Of a stretch of 64,000 nucleotides of DNA, positions 1 through 8,418 are shown one piece after another. This DNA comes from a virus. The notes beneath the pieces were generated by a model that did no database searches, was not told the DNA's origin, and was given only the letters and a program-made list of their open reading frames with translations. Numbering within the stretch: the stretch's first letter is position 1; the number at the start of each line of letters is the position of its first letter. Where the stretch lies: positions 62,001-126,000 of the IMG/VR virus record IMGVR_UViG_3300036761_001135. The stretch is one strand, 5' to 3'. Made by a program: the position numbers and the translations under genes.

Positions 1-1132
1 CCCCAATATCACCATGGAGTCCGTGGACGATCCCACGGCGGCGCAGATGTTCTTGGCGGAGTTCCCGGACGTGGCGACGCAGATCCAGGAGGCGGCGGCG
101 CAGGATGCGTTGTCCAAGGCCAAGGACAAGGTGACCTCTGGGTTGGAGGCGGCGGTGCAGGCGGCCGAGAAGCGCGTGCGCGTCGAGATGACGGAAGCGT
201 TTGAGAAGAACCTGGCGCAGTCGCTGATCGAGGTGCGTGAGGATCTTGGCAACCAACTCCGCGAGGAGTACGCGACCGATCCGGCTGTTGGTGCGGCGAA
301 GGCTGTCTTGGCGCAGATCGCTGAGATGGTTGGATCGTATCGCCAGCATCCAGACGAGGCGGCGGTACGGGATGCGTTGCGGGCTAAGGATCTGGAGGTG
401 GCCGAGCGCACGCAAGAGCGGGACGAGGCGATTGATCTGGGCACGCGGGCAGCGGTGTTGCTGCATGTGGAGCGCAAGATCAGCGGGCACCCGATGGCAG
501 AGGCCGTGCGGGCGCTGATGCACGGCGTACAGGTCACGTCGATCATGGACGTTGACGCGAAGTTGGCGGCCATCATGGAGAACCTACCAGAGCAACCGGC
601 TGTGGATGTGATCCCGACCGGGCCATCGGAGGACGAGGTTCAGCTACGGGAAGAGAACGCGACACTGCGCGGCGAAATCAAGCTGGTGCAGGCAAAGGCG
701 GAGTCGTTGGACGAGAAGTTGAGACGTGTTGTAGAGCTGACAAAACGGGCAGACGACCGCTTGGCGGAGTCCGATGCTCGGGCCGAGAAGGCAGAGGCGC
801 TGTTGGAAGAGGCGCAAGAACGCGCCGTTCAGGCAGAGCTAGACGCCTACAAGGCCAGCAAGGTTGCAGGGATGGTGAACAGTTCGAGTGTGTTGGGTCT
901 GTTGGAGGACGTCTCCTCCAGGGCCGATGTGGACAAGGTCGTGGCGAAACACGGGGCCATGGAGATCTCGGATCCGCTCTTGCGAGAGATGCGTAGATCG
1001 CTACAACGCGGTCATGGCGACGAGCAGGAGTTGACCGAGGACCGGCAGCCGCAGGGTGGTCGAGTGCGAGGTTCCGACGACTTCGGAAATTCGTTTGACA
1101 TCATGCGGAAACTTGCTGGGTACAACAACTGA
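1..1132 (+). CDS. Prohead scaffold/core protein (5' partial)
   Basis: Likely the internal scaffold of the prohead (T4 gp22 role), which shapes the capsid and is removed during maturation. The frame is open from the window start. An ATG at 14 is possible but has no clear ribosome binding site in view, so the true start is probably upstream. From residue 14 the protein is almost entirely charged helix (Glu/Lys/Ala heptads at about 25-160 and 205-290), with a hydrophobic-poor middle linker rich in Pro. It lies 23 bp before the gp23-like capsid gene, the expected order. The assignment rests on composition and position, not on a recognised motif; an upstream protease fusion cannot be excluded. Confidence 0.6.
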   Translation, partial: PNITMESVDDPTAAQMFLAEFPDVATQIQEAAAQDALSKAKDKVTSGLEAAVQAAEKRVRVEMTEAFEKNLAQSLIEVREDLGNQLREEYATDPAVGAAKAVLAQIAEMVGSYRQHPDEAAVRDALRAKDLEVAERTQERDEAIDLGTRAAVLLHVERKISGHPMAEAVRALMHGVQVTSIMDVDAKLAAIMENLPEQPAVDVIPTGPSEDEVQLREENATLRGEIKLVQAKAESLDEKLRRVVELTKRADDRLAESDARAEKAEALLEEAQERAVQAELDAYKASKVAGMVNSSSVLGLLEDVSSRADVDKVVAKHGAMEISDPLLREMRRSLQRGHGDEQELTEDRQPQGGRVRGSDDFGNSFDIMRKLAGYNN

Positions 1133-1155
1133 CAGACACACAGGAGACAATAGAC

Positions 1156-2766
1156 ATGCAAGCTCGAAACATCGTGGAAGAAGACGGCAAGCGGACCGTG
1201 TTCGACGAGTCCTACGGCAAGGTGTGCGAGGCGCGTTGGGCGAAGATTTTGCAGCCCATGAACGAGCGCGATCCAATCAACAGCCACTACGTGCGGCGCT
1301 GCACGGCGATCATCATGGAGAACGAGATGGACCACATCAAGTCTCTCCATGAGGACACCCTCAGCACCAACGCAGGCGCGTTCACGAAGTACGTGTTCCC
1401 GGTTCTTCGCCGGGTGTTCCCGAACCTGATCGCCAACCAACTCGTCTCGGTGCAGCCGATGACCGCTCCCGTGGGCGGAATCTTCTACTACGAGAAGAAG
1501 TACGACGACCGCAAGGGCACCAAGATCCCGCAGTACGGCATCACCAACGCTCCGTACAACATGGCCTATGACGGCCAGTTGGCGGCGGGCGACAACATCA
1601 ACCAGAACTTCGCCCGCATGTACTCCTCGGAGTACGTGGACTACGACGTCATCTGCACGCAAGCGACCGCCGTGGCCTCTCTTTCGAACGTGGGAGCCAA
1701 CTGCCGCCTGCCCGAGTGGAAGCCGATGCGCGCCCCGGGCGTGGACGGACAGCGCACGTTCTACACCAAGCTCTACTACCGCGTGCTCAACCACGCGGGC
1801 ACACTGCCCATCGACATCGTGGCCACCCTCGACCCGACCGGCCTGACCAGCAACCTCGTTGACCAGTACGGGGCCACCGTGGGCACGGTTACCGTGGGAA
1901 CCGGAGCCTGGACCCTCAACGCCAAGGACGAGACCGGCGTAGCCTCGACCTTCACACCAAGCACCGTGATCTACGCGCAGTATTTCGTGAACTTCGAGCA
2001 AGCTGGCTACACCAGCGGTTCTGAGATCCCGAGCATCAGCTTGGACATCGCTCTTCACACCGTGAAGGCCGAGAGCCGCAAGCTGAAGGCTCGCTGGAGC
2101 GTCGAGGCAGTGGACGACATGCGCGCTCTGCATGGGATGGACGCCGAGACCGAACTGGTCGGAACCTTCGCCAACGAGGTCATGCTGGAGACGGACCGCG
2201 AGATCGTGGACGCCCTCGTGACCGGCGCCAAGTTCGCCGCGACCTACACCTACTCGTACTCGGCCGGTTCCCAGGGCGAGATCGAGACCATCCGCAACCT
2301 GCTGACCAAGATCAGCGCCGTGGCGGCCTCCATCCACACCGCGTCCGGTCGCGCTCCGGCCAACTTCATCGTGGTGTCTCCGAGCATCGGCGCATTGCTC
2401 GACCAGCTCTCGACCCATGGTGACTTCGCCAGCATCGAGCAGAACGTGCAGAGCCCGACCTATGGGCCGATCACGTCCGACTTCGGCATCGCTCGTATCG
2501 GCACCCTGCTCAAGCGCTTCGCGGTCTACCAAGACCCCTACATGACCGCCAACAAGGTGCTCATAGGACTCAAGGGCAACAACTTCCTGGATGCCGGGTT
2601 CGTGTACGCACCGTACATCCCACTCCAGGTCACCCCGACCTTCATGGATCCAAACGACTTCACGTTCCGAAAGGGCGTCAGAACCCGATTTGCCTCCAAG
2701 ATGCTACGCCCGGAATACTACGGCGTCATCACCTGCTCCGGCCTCCCCGCTGTGACCGTCGTCTGA
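1156..2766 (+). CDS. Major capsid protein, T4 gp23-like
   Basis: Forms the icosahedral shell. 536 aa, close to T4 gp23 (521 aa). The segment LVSVQPMTAPVG at residues 96-107, followed by FYYEKKY, is the hallmark N-terminal stretch of the gp23 family. Ribosome binding site GGAGA lies 11 bp before the ATG. In T4 the first ~65 residues are removed by the prohead protease; here LHED near residue 69 could be a comparable (L/I)xE-type site, which is inference. The gene strongly prefers C-ending codons (AAC, ACC, CTC, GAC), unlike the G-ending preference of its neighbours, as expected for the most abundant virion protein. Confidence 0.85.
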   Translation: MQARNIVEEDGKRTVFDESYGKVCEARWAKILQPMNERDPINSHYVRRCTAIIMENEMDHIKSLHEDTLSTNAGAFTKYVFPVLRRVFPNLIANQLVSVQPMTAPVGGIFYYEKKYDDRKGTKIPQYGITNAPYNMAYDGQLAAGDNINQNFARMYSSEYVDYDVICTQATAVASLSNVGANCRLPEWKPMRAPGVDGQRTFYTKLYYRVLNHAGTLPIDIVATLDPTGLTSNLVDQYGATVGTVTVGTGAWTLNAKDETGVASTFTPSTVIYAQYFVNFEQAGYTSGSEIPSISLDIALHTVKAESRKLKARWSVEAVDDMRALHGMDAETELVGTFANEVMLETDREIVDALVTGAKFAATYTYSYSAGSQGEIETIRNLLTKISAVAASIHTASGRAPANFIVVSPSIGALLDQLSTHGDFASIEQNVQSPTYGPITSDFGIARIGTLLKRFAVYQDPYMTANKVLIGLKGNNFLDAGFVYAPYIPLQVTPTFMDPNDFTFRKGVRTRFASKMLRPEYYGVITCSGLPAVTVV

Positions 2767-2847
2767 TAGAAATCCACTGACATTTCAATAGGTTATGCGC
2801 ATGGAAACACCTGGCGCAGCCTCTATTGCATTCGTGTTCGTTTACGT

Positions 2848-2877
2848 TTGACAACTATTTGTCAACTATAGTACCAT
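2848..2877 (+). promoter_or_regulatory. Promoter with overlapping dyad, possibly giving a leaderless mRNA
   Basis: TTGACA (2848-2853), 18-bp spacer, TACCAT (2872-2877). A perfect 7-bp inverted repeat, TTGACAA (2848-2854) and TTGTCAA (2859-2865) around CTAT, covers the -35 box and could be an operator. The start predicted 7 bp after the -10 falls on the A of the ATG at 2884, and no Shine-Dalgarno sequence precedes that ATG. No function has been shown; this is pattern only. Confidence 0.4.
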
Positions 2878-2883
2878 TGCAAA

Positions 2884-4548
2884 ATGGAACATACGCTTGT
2901 AAAACGGGATGGACAGTCTGGAGGCGTGCGTCTGGTGGTTCTGGATCTGGAGCAGCCCGAGGTGGTGGAGCGACTTGCCAACGGGATTATGGTGGATCCT
3001 GGATGTGTCTATGTGTTCTCGGATGAGTGGGCAGATCGGCGGGTGGCATGTGAAGCGTTCGTGCGAGCGCGAGCGGGGCGGTTTGAGCGTCGCTTGGGTG
3101 CGCGTCAGTGTGTGGTGCGCGAGGTGGAGAAGATGGAGGCGCGTGTCTTCCTGGACGCATTTCATATCCAGGGGGCGAATCATCTTGCCCTTGTCGTGTT
3201 CGGCCTATTCGTTGAGGCGGAGTTGGTCGGGGTGTTGTCGCTGGGGCGGCACCATCGACAGGGCCAGGAGCGGCGGGTCGTGTTGGATCGGTTGTGCTTC
3301 CGAGATGGGGTACAGGTGATCGGTGGGTCATCGCGGATGCTGGATCGGGCTCGTGCCTGGGCGGAGGCGCATGGCTATGACGAGATTTTAAGCTTTAGTG
3401 ATAACCGCTTGACGCCGGGCGTGGTGTACGACCGCCTTGGGTTCACGGTAGATGCCAGTTGCCGTCCCGATTATTTCTATGTGCAAGATGGGCGGCGCAT
3501 ATCGAAGCAGAGCCAGCGGAAGCGGGCTAGCGGGTGCCCGGATGGGATGACGGAGCGATCCTGGGCACAGGCGCGTGGGTTGGTGCGTTGTTACGATGCG
3601 GGGAAGGTGAGGTGGTTACTTCCGTTGCGACCGTCATCGCATCCGACACAACAGCAGGACAATTCGGAGCAGGCTGCGCGGTCCAATGCGGCGGGCATTA
3701 GTGGAAGTGACATCCACATGCGAGGGTACTTTCATTCGAAAAAGCTTGGAGGCGATGTGTATTTTGGATCGTCTTACGAGTTGCGGTGTCTGTTTGAGTT
3801 GGATGGCGATCCAGACGTGCAAACCTTCCGACGTTGTGAGGCATTTCAGACGCCAAAGGGACGGTGGCGTGCTCCAGATTTGTGGATCGAGCGACGAGAT
3901 GGTCGCAAGGAGATTTGGGAGGTTAAGCCGTCTGTCATGGTGGATATGCCACGAGCGCGCTTACAGATTGCTGATACGGCGTTGTATGCGGTGAGCATTG
4001 GCGTTTGTTTTCGCGTGTGGACGGAACGGGACAGCGCGTTGGGAGAGGATGGCCGGATCATCGGATGGGCGCGTGAGTACCTGTCGCGTCAGCAGGGGGA
4101 TACTACTTACGAGGAGCGGAACCAGCGGACGCGAAAGGCGATTCGAGAGCGCCACTATGCGAAGGAGCAGGCTGCCTCGGTGGTGGTGCATTGTGATTAC
4201 TGCCAGGCCGATCACACGGTGCTGCCGCGCACTTACGCCCGGAACGTGGCCAAGCACGATGGGGCATATGTGTGCGAGGCCATGGCGGGGCATATTGGGG
4301 GAAGCAAGCCAAAGGACCACTTGAAGGTGACGAACCCATACGCGGAGGAAGGAAAGAAGAAATGTAGTATGTGTGAGCAGATACTTTCGATGGATAAATT
4401 TCAAAAACGGAAGGCATCATGGGATGGTCTTAGTGCGGCATGCAAGCCGTGCTTGCGTGCGTATGACGCGGTTAGGTATCAGAAGAGAACGCACGCGAAC
4501 CTGGGTTCGCCTGTAGAGGAGATCGCATGCGATTTGCATGGAGCATGA
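2884..4548 (+). CDS. Free-standing homing-type endonuclease (acyltransferase-like + PD-(D/E)XK + zinc domains)
   Basis: 554 aa. Residues about 85-205 carry the acetyltransferase-like domain often fused to phage homing endonucleases (FHIQG, then VIGGSSRML, FSDNRLTPGVVYDRLGF). Residues about 285-350 look like a TnsA/Vsr-type PD-(D/E)XK nuclease: GSSYE (E near 299), APDLW (D near 331) and EVKP (E/K near 346-348). The C-terminal part has two Cys pairs: C-x2-C near 437 and a KKCSMC...ACKPC zinc motif at about 493-523. The gene interrupts the late operon right after the capsid gene. It has its own promoter-like sequence, no ribosome binding site, and its reading frame runs through palindrome copy 1 near the 3' end. 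Target site unknown. Confidence 0.65.
   Translation: MEHTLVKRDGQSGGVRLVVLDLEQPEVVERLANGIMVDPGCVYVFSDEWADRRVACEAFVRARAGRFERRLGARQCVVREVEKMEARVFLDAFHIQGANHLALVVFGLFVEAELVGVLSLGRHHRQGQERRVVLDRLCFRDGVQVIGGSSRMLDRARAWAEAHGYDEILSFSDNRLTPGVVYDRLGFTVDASCRPDYFYVQDGRRISKQSQRKRASGCPDGMTERSWAQARGLVRCYDAGKVRWLLPLRPSSHPTQQQDNSEQAARSNAAGISGSDIHMRGYFHSKKLGGDVYFGSSYELRCLFELDGDPDVQTFRRCEAFQTPKGRWRAPDLWIERRDGRKEIWEVKPSVMVDMPRARLQIADTALYAVSIGVCFRVWTERDSALGEDGRIIGWAREYLSRQQGDTTYEERNQRTRKAIRERHYAKEQAASVVVHCDYCQADHTVLPRTYARNVAKHDGAYVCEAMAGHIGGSKPKDHLKVTNPYAEEGKKKCSMCEQILSMDKFQKRKASWDGLSAACKPCLRAYDAVRYQKRTHANLGSPVEEIACDLHGA
4495..4510. repeat. Dispersed palindrome copy 1
   Basis: GCGAACCTGGGTTCGC. It lies inside the last codons of the endonuclease gene and just before the ribosome binding site (GAGGAG) of the gene at 4527. 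Read in the endonuclease frame it encodes HANLGSP. Confidence 0.85.
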
Positions 4549-4799
4549 CTGAGGACGGGGCGCATACCGCTCCTTTGGGGGAATGGGCGGATGCTGGTCG
4601 AATTGAATTTCGTGTGTCCCATGATCCGAACGGCATGAAGTGGCGGATGGATGGGCATATTCACGGGCTGTCGTCGCGGCCGATCAAGATACTGCATGCG
4701 GTTCCTGACGATGGAATGATCTCGTTGGATTCGGTGTTGGAGGCATTCAAGTCGATGTGCGAGCGAGACGTTTTGATCCACGCGGCTTCTCCCTACTGA
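4527..4799 (+). CDS. Small hypothetical protein
   Basis: 90 aa, not recognised. Start chosen on GAGGAG 6 bp upstream; it overlaps the endonuclease 3' end by 22 bp in another frame. Mixed charged and hydrophobic composition, with no membrane segment and no Cys cluster. Its placement between palindrome copy 1 and the ~80-bp repeat makes it part of the accessory island rather than of the head module. Confidence 0.55.
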   Translation: MRFAWSMTEDGAHTAPLGEWADAGRIEFRVSHDPNGMKWRMDGHIHGLSSRPIKILHAVPDDGMISLDSVLEAFKSMCERDVLIHAASPY

Positions 4800-4806
4800 C
4801 CGCCTC

Positions 4807-4891
4807 GAAAACGGAATAGTTATTGGATATTCGTCTGGCTATATTCAAAATCTCGGGGTCGAAAAAAACCGAGCGGATAGATATGCAGAAA
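4807..4891 (+). repeat. ~80-bp dispersed repeat, copy 1
   Basis: Shares a perfect 26-bp 5' block (starting gaaaacggaatag) with 29050-29075, then patchy identity without gaps over the next ~55 bp. The 5' block contains GGAATA and TATTC arms 9 bp apart, complete as GGAATA/TATTCC in copy 2. In one frame both copies stay open and read ENGIVIGYS-x-G, with QN, NR and YA conserved, but the substitutions are not mainly synonymous, so coding is doubtful. Confidence 0.75.
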
Positions 4892-5007
4892 TCCTTGGGT
4901 AGAATTCGATGTCTTTGACCGCGAGGCGTGGATGCGGTAGACTGCTTGTGACGGCCTGCTTTGGTGACCTACCGTGCGGTGAATATCCTCGGACATACCC
5001 CGCATTG

Positions 5008-5035
5008 CTCCCGCCTTCGGGCGGGAGGTCTTTGT
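5008..5035 (+). terminator. Terminator hairpin with TTCG tetraloop
   Basis: CTCCCGCC (5008-5015), TTCG loop, GGCGGGAG (5020-5027): a perfect 8-bp GC-rich stem with a stable UUCG loop, followed by a short, interrupted T-run (gtctttgt). It ends the transcription unit of the capsid/accessory island just before a new promoter. Confidence 0.7.
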
Positions 5036-5042
5036 AACACCT

Positions 5043-5071
5043 TTGACCTTCGAAGTTGAACAAGCTACTAT
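5043..5071 (+). promoter_or_regulatory. Sigma70-type promoter for the neck/tail operon
   Basis: TTGACC (5043-5048), 17-bp spacer, TACTAT (5066-5071), placed between the terminator and the strong ribosome binding site at 5089-5096. The match to the host housekeeping consensus is 5/6 and 4/6. Confidence 0.6.
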
Positions 5072-5100
5072 GTTGTAGATAGCAACCAGGAGGTGTTCTC

Positions 5101-5478
5101 ATGGCGAAGTATATGTTGCGACGGGGCATGACGCGTCTTCCAATAGATGGCATCCGGGAAATTCAGCGCGAGGACTTGCCACCGTTGAAGCAGGGAGAGA
5201 CCGTGATATTCGAGCCTGGCATGGTAGTGGAGACGGATCTCGACTTCGGGCCATGGGTAGAGGACGGCACGTTGGAGTGTGTGCGTGAGAACGGGGATCC
5301 TCCGCGCCCGACCCGTCCGGCACCAGCCGTGGTCGTCAAGCAGGAGACCGTGACTCCGATGCCTGCATTTGTGCAGGTGGAGGTGGTGAAAGAGGAAGCA
5401 GCGGGAGAGACTGCGGCGGAAGATTCTTCGAGTGATTCCACCAACGAGGAGACGCCTCGCAGGCGCCGTCGTCAATGA
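5101..5478 (+). CDS. Hypothetical protein, first gene of the neck/tail operon
   Basis: 125 aa, not recognised. Start fixed by the best ribosome binding site in the window, AGGAGGTG. An N-terminal globular half (to about residue 65) is followed by a Pro/Val/Glu-rich linker, a Ser/Glu stretch and a basic tail (PRRRRRQ). Its position between the capsid and neck genes suggests a small head or connector protein. Its stop overlaps the next start (ATGA). Confidence 0.6.
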   Translation: MAKYMLRRGMTRLPIDGIREIQREDLPPLKQGETVIFEPGMVVETDLDFGPWVEDGTLECVRENGDPPRPTRPAPAVVVKQETVTPMPAFVQVEVVKEEAAGETAAEDSSSDSTNEETPRRRRRQ

Positions 5479-6143
5479 CAATGCATCACAAGAGACGCGT
5501 GGATGGGGCGGTTCAGGCGGGAAGTCTTGGGATTGGCGAGACGGTCGAAGTGCGCACGCGCATGGGCCAGATTGTGGCGCGTGGAGACGTGTGTGCTATG
5601 ACGCCTTTTGGAGTGACGATCCGAGAGGACGGCACGAGCCACAAGTTCTACATGGCCGAGTATTTCCTATTCTTCCCGGAAGAGCCTGTGCTGCCTGAAG
5701 TCGCTGCGAATATGATCGTGGATGCGCATCCTGACGCACGAGTTCGCGCTCGTCTGGGACGTATGTTCGAGCAGGGCGCGGAGAAGCCTACAAAGGGCGC
5801 TCAACAGATTGACGATGAAGAGGGCGATGACGAAGAGGAAGATGCCGAACCGGAGGAAACTGAGACACCGGCGCAGAAATCCATAGCAAACGACACGTCG
5901 TCTGTGGACGTAGAAAAGCTGCCTCCTGACATCAAGAAAGCTGTCCAAGTCGTTCAGAAGTTGGATGCCGATCAATTGAACTATATCCTAGCGCAGACGG
6001 GGCAGTCGTTGATGAGTGCGTTGCGGAGGAATGGTGTGAGCGAATCGGATCTGCACGGGTTAGTGCAGAAGGCGCAAAACGCTGTGTACCGCATCCTGAC
6101 GGGCAAGTCCTCTCGGGAGTGGAAGAAGGCGGCGGGAGAATAG
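5475..6143 (+). CDS. Hypothetical acidic head/neck-region protein
   Basis: 222 aa. N-terminal beta-rich part (to about 75), then a strongly acidic linker near residues 115-140 (Glu/Asp runs), then a helical C-terminal third. ATGA overlap with the preceding gene implies translational coupling; no separate strong ribosome binding site is seen. Function unknown; position suggests a head-completion role. Confidence 0.6.
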   Translation: MTMHHKRRVDGAVQAGSLGIGETVEVRTRMGQIVARGDVCAMTPFGVTIREDGTSHKFYMAEYFLFFPEEPVLPEVAANMIVDAHPDARVRARLGRMFEQGAEKPTKGAQQIDDEEGDDEEEDAEPEETETPAQKSIANDTSSVDVEKLPPDIKKAVQVVQKLDADQLNYILAQTGQSLMSALRRNGVSESDLHGLVQKAQNAVYRILTGKSSREWKKAAGE

Positions 6144-6147
6144 CACC

Positions 6148-6876
6148 ATGCAAAACGTCCAGACTGATGCGGAGCTGCGAGTGTGGATCAAGCGTCGTTT
6201 GGGCGATGGCATAGTTTGCGTGGAACTCACTGACGAGCAGTTGGACGTCAACATTCAGATGTCCAAAGATTTCTGGCGCGCGTGGGTAGGCCAGGCGAAG
6301 ATGATCTACCTTCAGGCGACTGGGGTAAGCGAGTACGCCGAGTCGCTCATTGGACCAGATGTCGATAGCGTGGCAGAGGTCGTTTTCCCTGTGCATGACG
6401 ACTTGACGCGGATGTTTTCCTGGGCCGACGTCGAGGTGAATCCGTACACATGGGTTTACTCTGGATACGGTGGTTATGCGGCGCTTGTGCAGTTGATGCA
6501 GTACCGTGAGATGGGGAACCGCGTGATAAGCGCTGACCTGGACTGGGAGTGGGATCGAGCGCGTCGTGTTCTAATGCTGACCCCGCCACTGAACACGAAC
6601 TTGAACGGCCAACGGGTTGGCGTCGTTTACATTTCGACAGAAGTCGATATGACGAAGATGAGCAACTCGGAGTATTGGCTATTTCGTGAGTACGCGCTTG
6701 TGCAGTCGATGAAGACGTTGGGCATGATTCGCATGAAGTATTCGGACAAGCCGAGCGCCACCGGATCGTTTTCCATGGACGGCGACTCGTTGTACGCGAA
6801 CGCCGATGTGCGCGAGAAGGAACTGGAAGAGAAAATCCGTCAGTTGCAGTCGCCCGTCGGGTTTTGGACTGCGTAG
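6148..6876 (+). CDS. Neck protein, T4 gp13-like
   Basis: 242 aa. The N-terminal segment WIKRRLGDGIVCVELTDEQL, followed by a helix and an aromatic-rich beta region ending in VVFPV, matches the general pattern of the gp13-type neck family (LG-x-P/x-hydrophobic-E-L-T-x-E-Q). The product would sit between portal and tail terminator, closing the filled head. The gene is followed at short distance by other connector candidates, as in T4-like phages. Family assignment is by pattern only. Confidence 0.55.
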   Translation: MQNVQTDAELRVWIKRRLGDGIVCVELTDEQLDVNIQMSKDFWRAWVGQAKMIYLQATGVSEYAESLIGPDVDSVAEVVFPVHDDLTRMFSWADVEVNPYTWVYSGYGGYAALVQLMQYREMGNRVISADLDWEWDRARRVLMLTPPLNTNLNGQRVGVVYISTEVDMTKMSNSEYWLFREYALVQSMKTLGMIRMKYSDKPSATGSFSMDGDSLYANADVREKELEEKIRQLQSPVGFWTA

Positions 6877-6887
6877 AGGAGGTCCGC

Positions 6888-7829
6888 ATGATCAAGTACG
6901 TGGGACAATTGAACGATTCGTTGGCGGCCATGGCCGGTTGCATGTCGAGAGAAGAGCGGAAGATGCTTGGCATCGATCCCAGCACGAAACAGGACGATGT
7001 CTTGCGGCATGGAGCGGCCAAGTATATCGCGGAAGACGCCATTGCGGCATCGCAGCAGCTCGCACCGTTGTCTGCTTCCAGATCCGTGCCTCGCAAGGAT
7101 CTGCGGCCGTGGCAGGGCAAGGAGAGCGACGGCGAGATCATGTTCAACTTCGAGTCTGCCACGGACGCTCAAGACCTGTACGATTTCGTACTGGAGACCG
7201 GGCTACTCACGCCGGGCGAGGTGAAGCTCTACATGAGCGAGCACCAGACCAGCGTGCATTTCGCGCCGAGCGTATTGGTGCAGAAGCCCGAGATCATCCA
7301 GATGGCGTTGATTTCCTATCACGAGAAGGCCACTGAAGAGAGCATCGAGGCCATGGCAGATCTCGTGGAAGACGTGAACGCGATCATGGAGAAGAAGGCG
7401 AAGAGCGGTCGCGGAAGTGCGGAGCCCAAGACGAATCGAGTAGATTTCAATCCGTTCCATGACAAGGGTGGAAATTTCACGTCGCGTGAGGGCACCAAGA
7501 GTGGCGGGTCGTGGTCGGATGGAGCGCATGCCGGAAGTAAGAAATTGGCTGCGTCGAAGAAGGGCAAGAAGCTGCACTTCGTGGCTACCAAGTTGCCGTG
7601 CGGTCGGTCGGCTCGTGACGTGAGCAAAGACATCCGTTGTTGGGACGGTCGCACCGTGGGTGGCAAGCTTGCGTCGGTATCGAAAAAGTCATCGCGTGAC
7701 AGCAGTGATCGTTTGATGCCGGGCGTCAAGGAAGGGTTTACCCTCGCGGATCTGGACATCGTCAACGAGTGCCGGGCGATGTACGGCATCAAGACGCGTC
7801 TTTCCGAGGGATGGATGCGCGGAAGGTAG
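6888..7829 (+). CDS. Virion-associated protein with NPFHD-x2-G-x-FTS motif
   Basis: 313 aa. Start at ATG 6888 after GAGGAGG. The N-terminal helical part (to about 185) is followed by NPFHDKGGNFTS at about residues 196-207 and then a Lys/Ser/Gly-rich basic tail. The NPFHD...FTS motif recurs in many phage morphogenesis proteins, often next to MuF-like or protease domains; its role is unsettled. It lies between the two neck genes, so a connector or internal virion protein is likely. Confidence 0.55.
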   Translation: MIKYVGQLNDSLAAMAGCMSREERKMLGIDPSTKQDDVLRHGAAKYIAEDAIAASQQLAPLSASRSVPRKDLRPWQGKESDGEIMFNFESATDAQDLYDFVLETGLLTPGEVKLYMSEHQTSVHFAPSVLVQKPEIIQMALISYHEKATEESIEAMADLVEDVNAIMEKKAKSGRGSAEPKTNRVDFNPFHDKGGNFTSREGTKSGGSWSDGAHAGSKKLAASKKGKKLHFVATKLPCGRSARDVSKDIRCWDGRTVGGKLASVSKKSSRDSSDRLMPGVKEGFTLADLDIVNECRAMYGIKTRLSEGWMRGR

Positions 7830-7832
7830 GAG

Positions 7833-8396
7833 ATGACCGCTCTTTACGGTCCCGAGTGTTGTCCGACCGAGTTGGCCTACCTTCGATCCCTGGAGGCAGA
7901 GCGCATCGCGTTATCGGGGCCGACCTGCGAGTATTACTCCTTGAACCGTGGGCGAAATGTGGACCCATTGTATGGCGAGCCGAACAACGATCCGCTGTAC
8001 GGTGGGCATGATCCGCGAGGGTCTGATCAGCACCATCCGACGTCGTGGAACTTCTCGCCACAAGTGACGAAGGGGGAAGCTCCGGTGATGTTCCCGTGCG
8101 CGGTGGAGTACCAGGAGGCGGAAGGTCGCCAGCCTTCCGTGCGCGAGGAGGGCAAGGTCGTCGAGTACGACGCGACTTGCTGCATCGCTCTGGACCACTG
8201 GGAGGGGGCCTTGAAGGGGCGGACATTCGCGGGTCGCATACCCAAGGAGGGGGACGTGATCTACGTGTTCAACCTGTGGTGGGACGTCGTGAACGCGGGG
8301 TCGGCGGGGAACATCCTGGGGTCGGCGCAATTCGTGGGGTTCAAGTTGATGCTCAAGCGCCGGTCGAAGTTCGTACCGGAGCGCAAGGTAGGCTGA
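7833..8396 (+). CDS. Neck protein candidate, T4 gp14-like
   Basis: 187 aa. Two gp14-like features: CEYYSLNRGRNVDPLYGEP at about residues 32-50, and a C-terminal half with PKEGDVIYVFNLWWDVVNAG, similar in layout to the EGDLIY...W region of gp14. It follows the gp13-like gene with one gene in between. The neck collar role is inferred from that order and pattern. Confidence 0.45.
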   Translation: MTALYGPECCPTELAYLRSLEAERIALSGPTCEYYSLNRGRNVDPLYGEPNNDPLYGGHDPRGSDQHHPTSWNFSPQVTKGEAPVMFPCAVEYQEAEGRQPSVREEGKVVEYDATCCIALDHWEGALKGRTFAGRIPKEGDVIYVFNLWWDVVNAGSAGNILGSAQFVGFKLMLKRRSKFVPERKVG

Positions 8397-8418
8397 TTGC
8401 TGCATCATAGGGGTGGCC

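Larger units (their letters stand above)
4800..5100. other. Non-coding interval closing the accessory island
   Basis: No credible gene on either strand. From left to right it holds ~80-bp repeat copy 1 (4807-4891), a stretch with a possible imperfect stem (GCGGTAG near 4934 with CTACCGT near 4970), a terminator hairpin (5008-5027), a sigma70-type promoter (5043-5071) and the ribosome binding site AGGAGGTG of the next gene. A small structured RNA between 4900 and 5000 is possible but not supported by any family I recognise. Confidence 0.5.

Noticed and set aside
1012-2532. 506-aa open frame on the minus strand over the capsid gene
   Set aside because: Shadow frame caused by the strong GC codon bias of the gp23-like gene; no ribosome binding site and His/Val/Gly-rich nonsense composition.
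4900-5007. tRNA, intron or riboswitch in the gap before the terminator
   Set aside because: Only weak stems; no cloverleaf, no conserved intron core, no recognisable aptamer.
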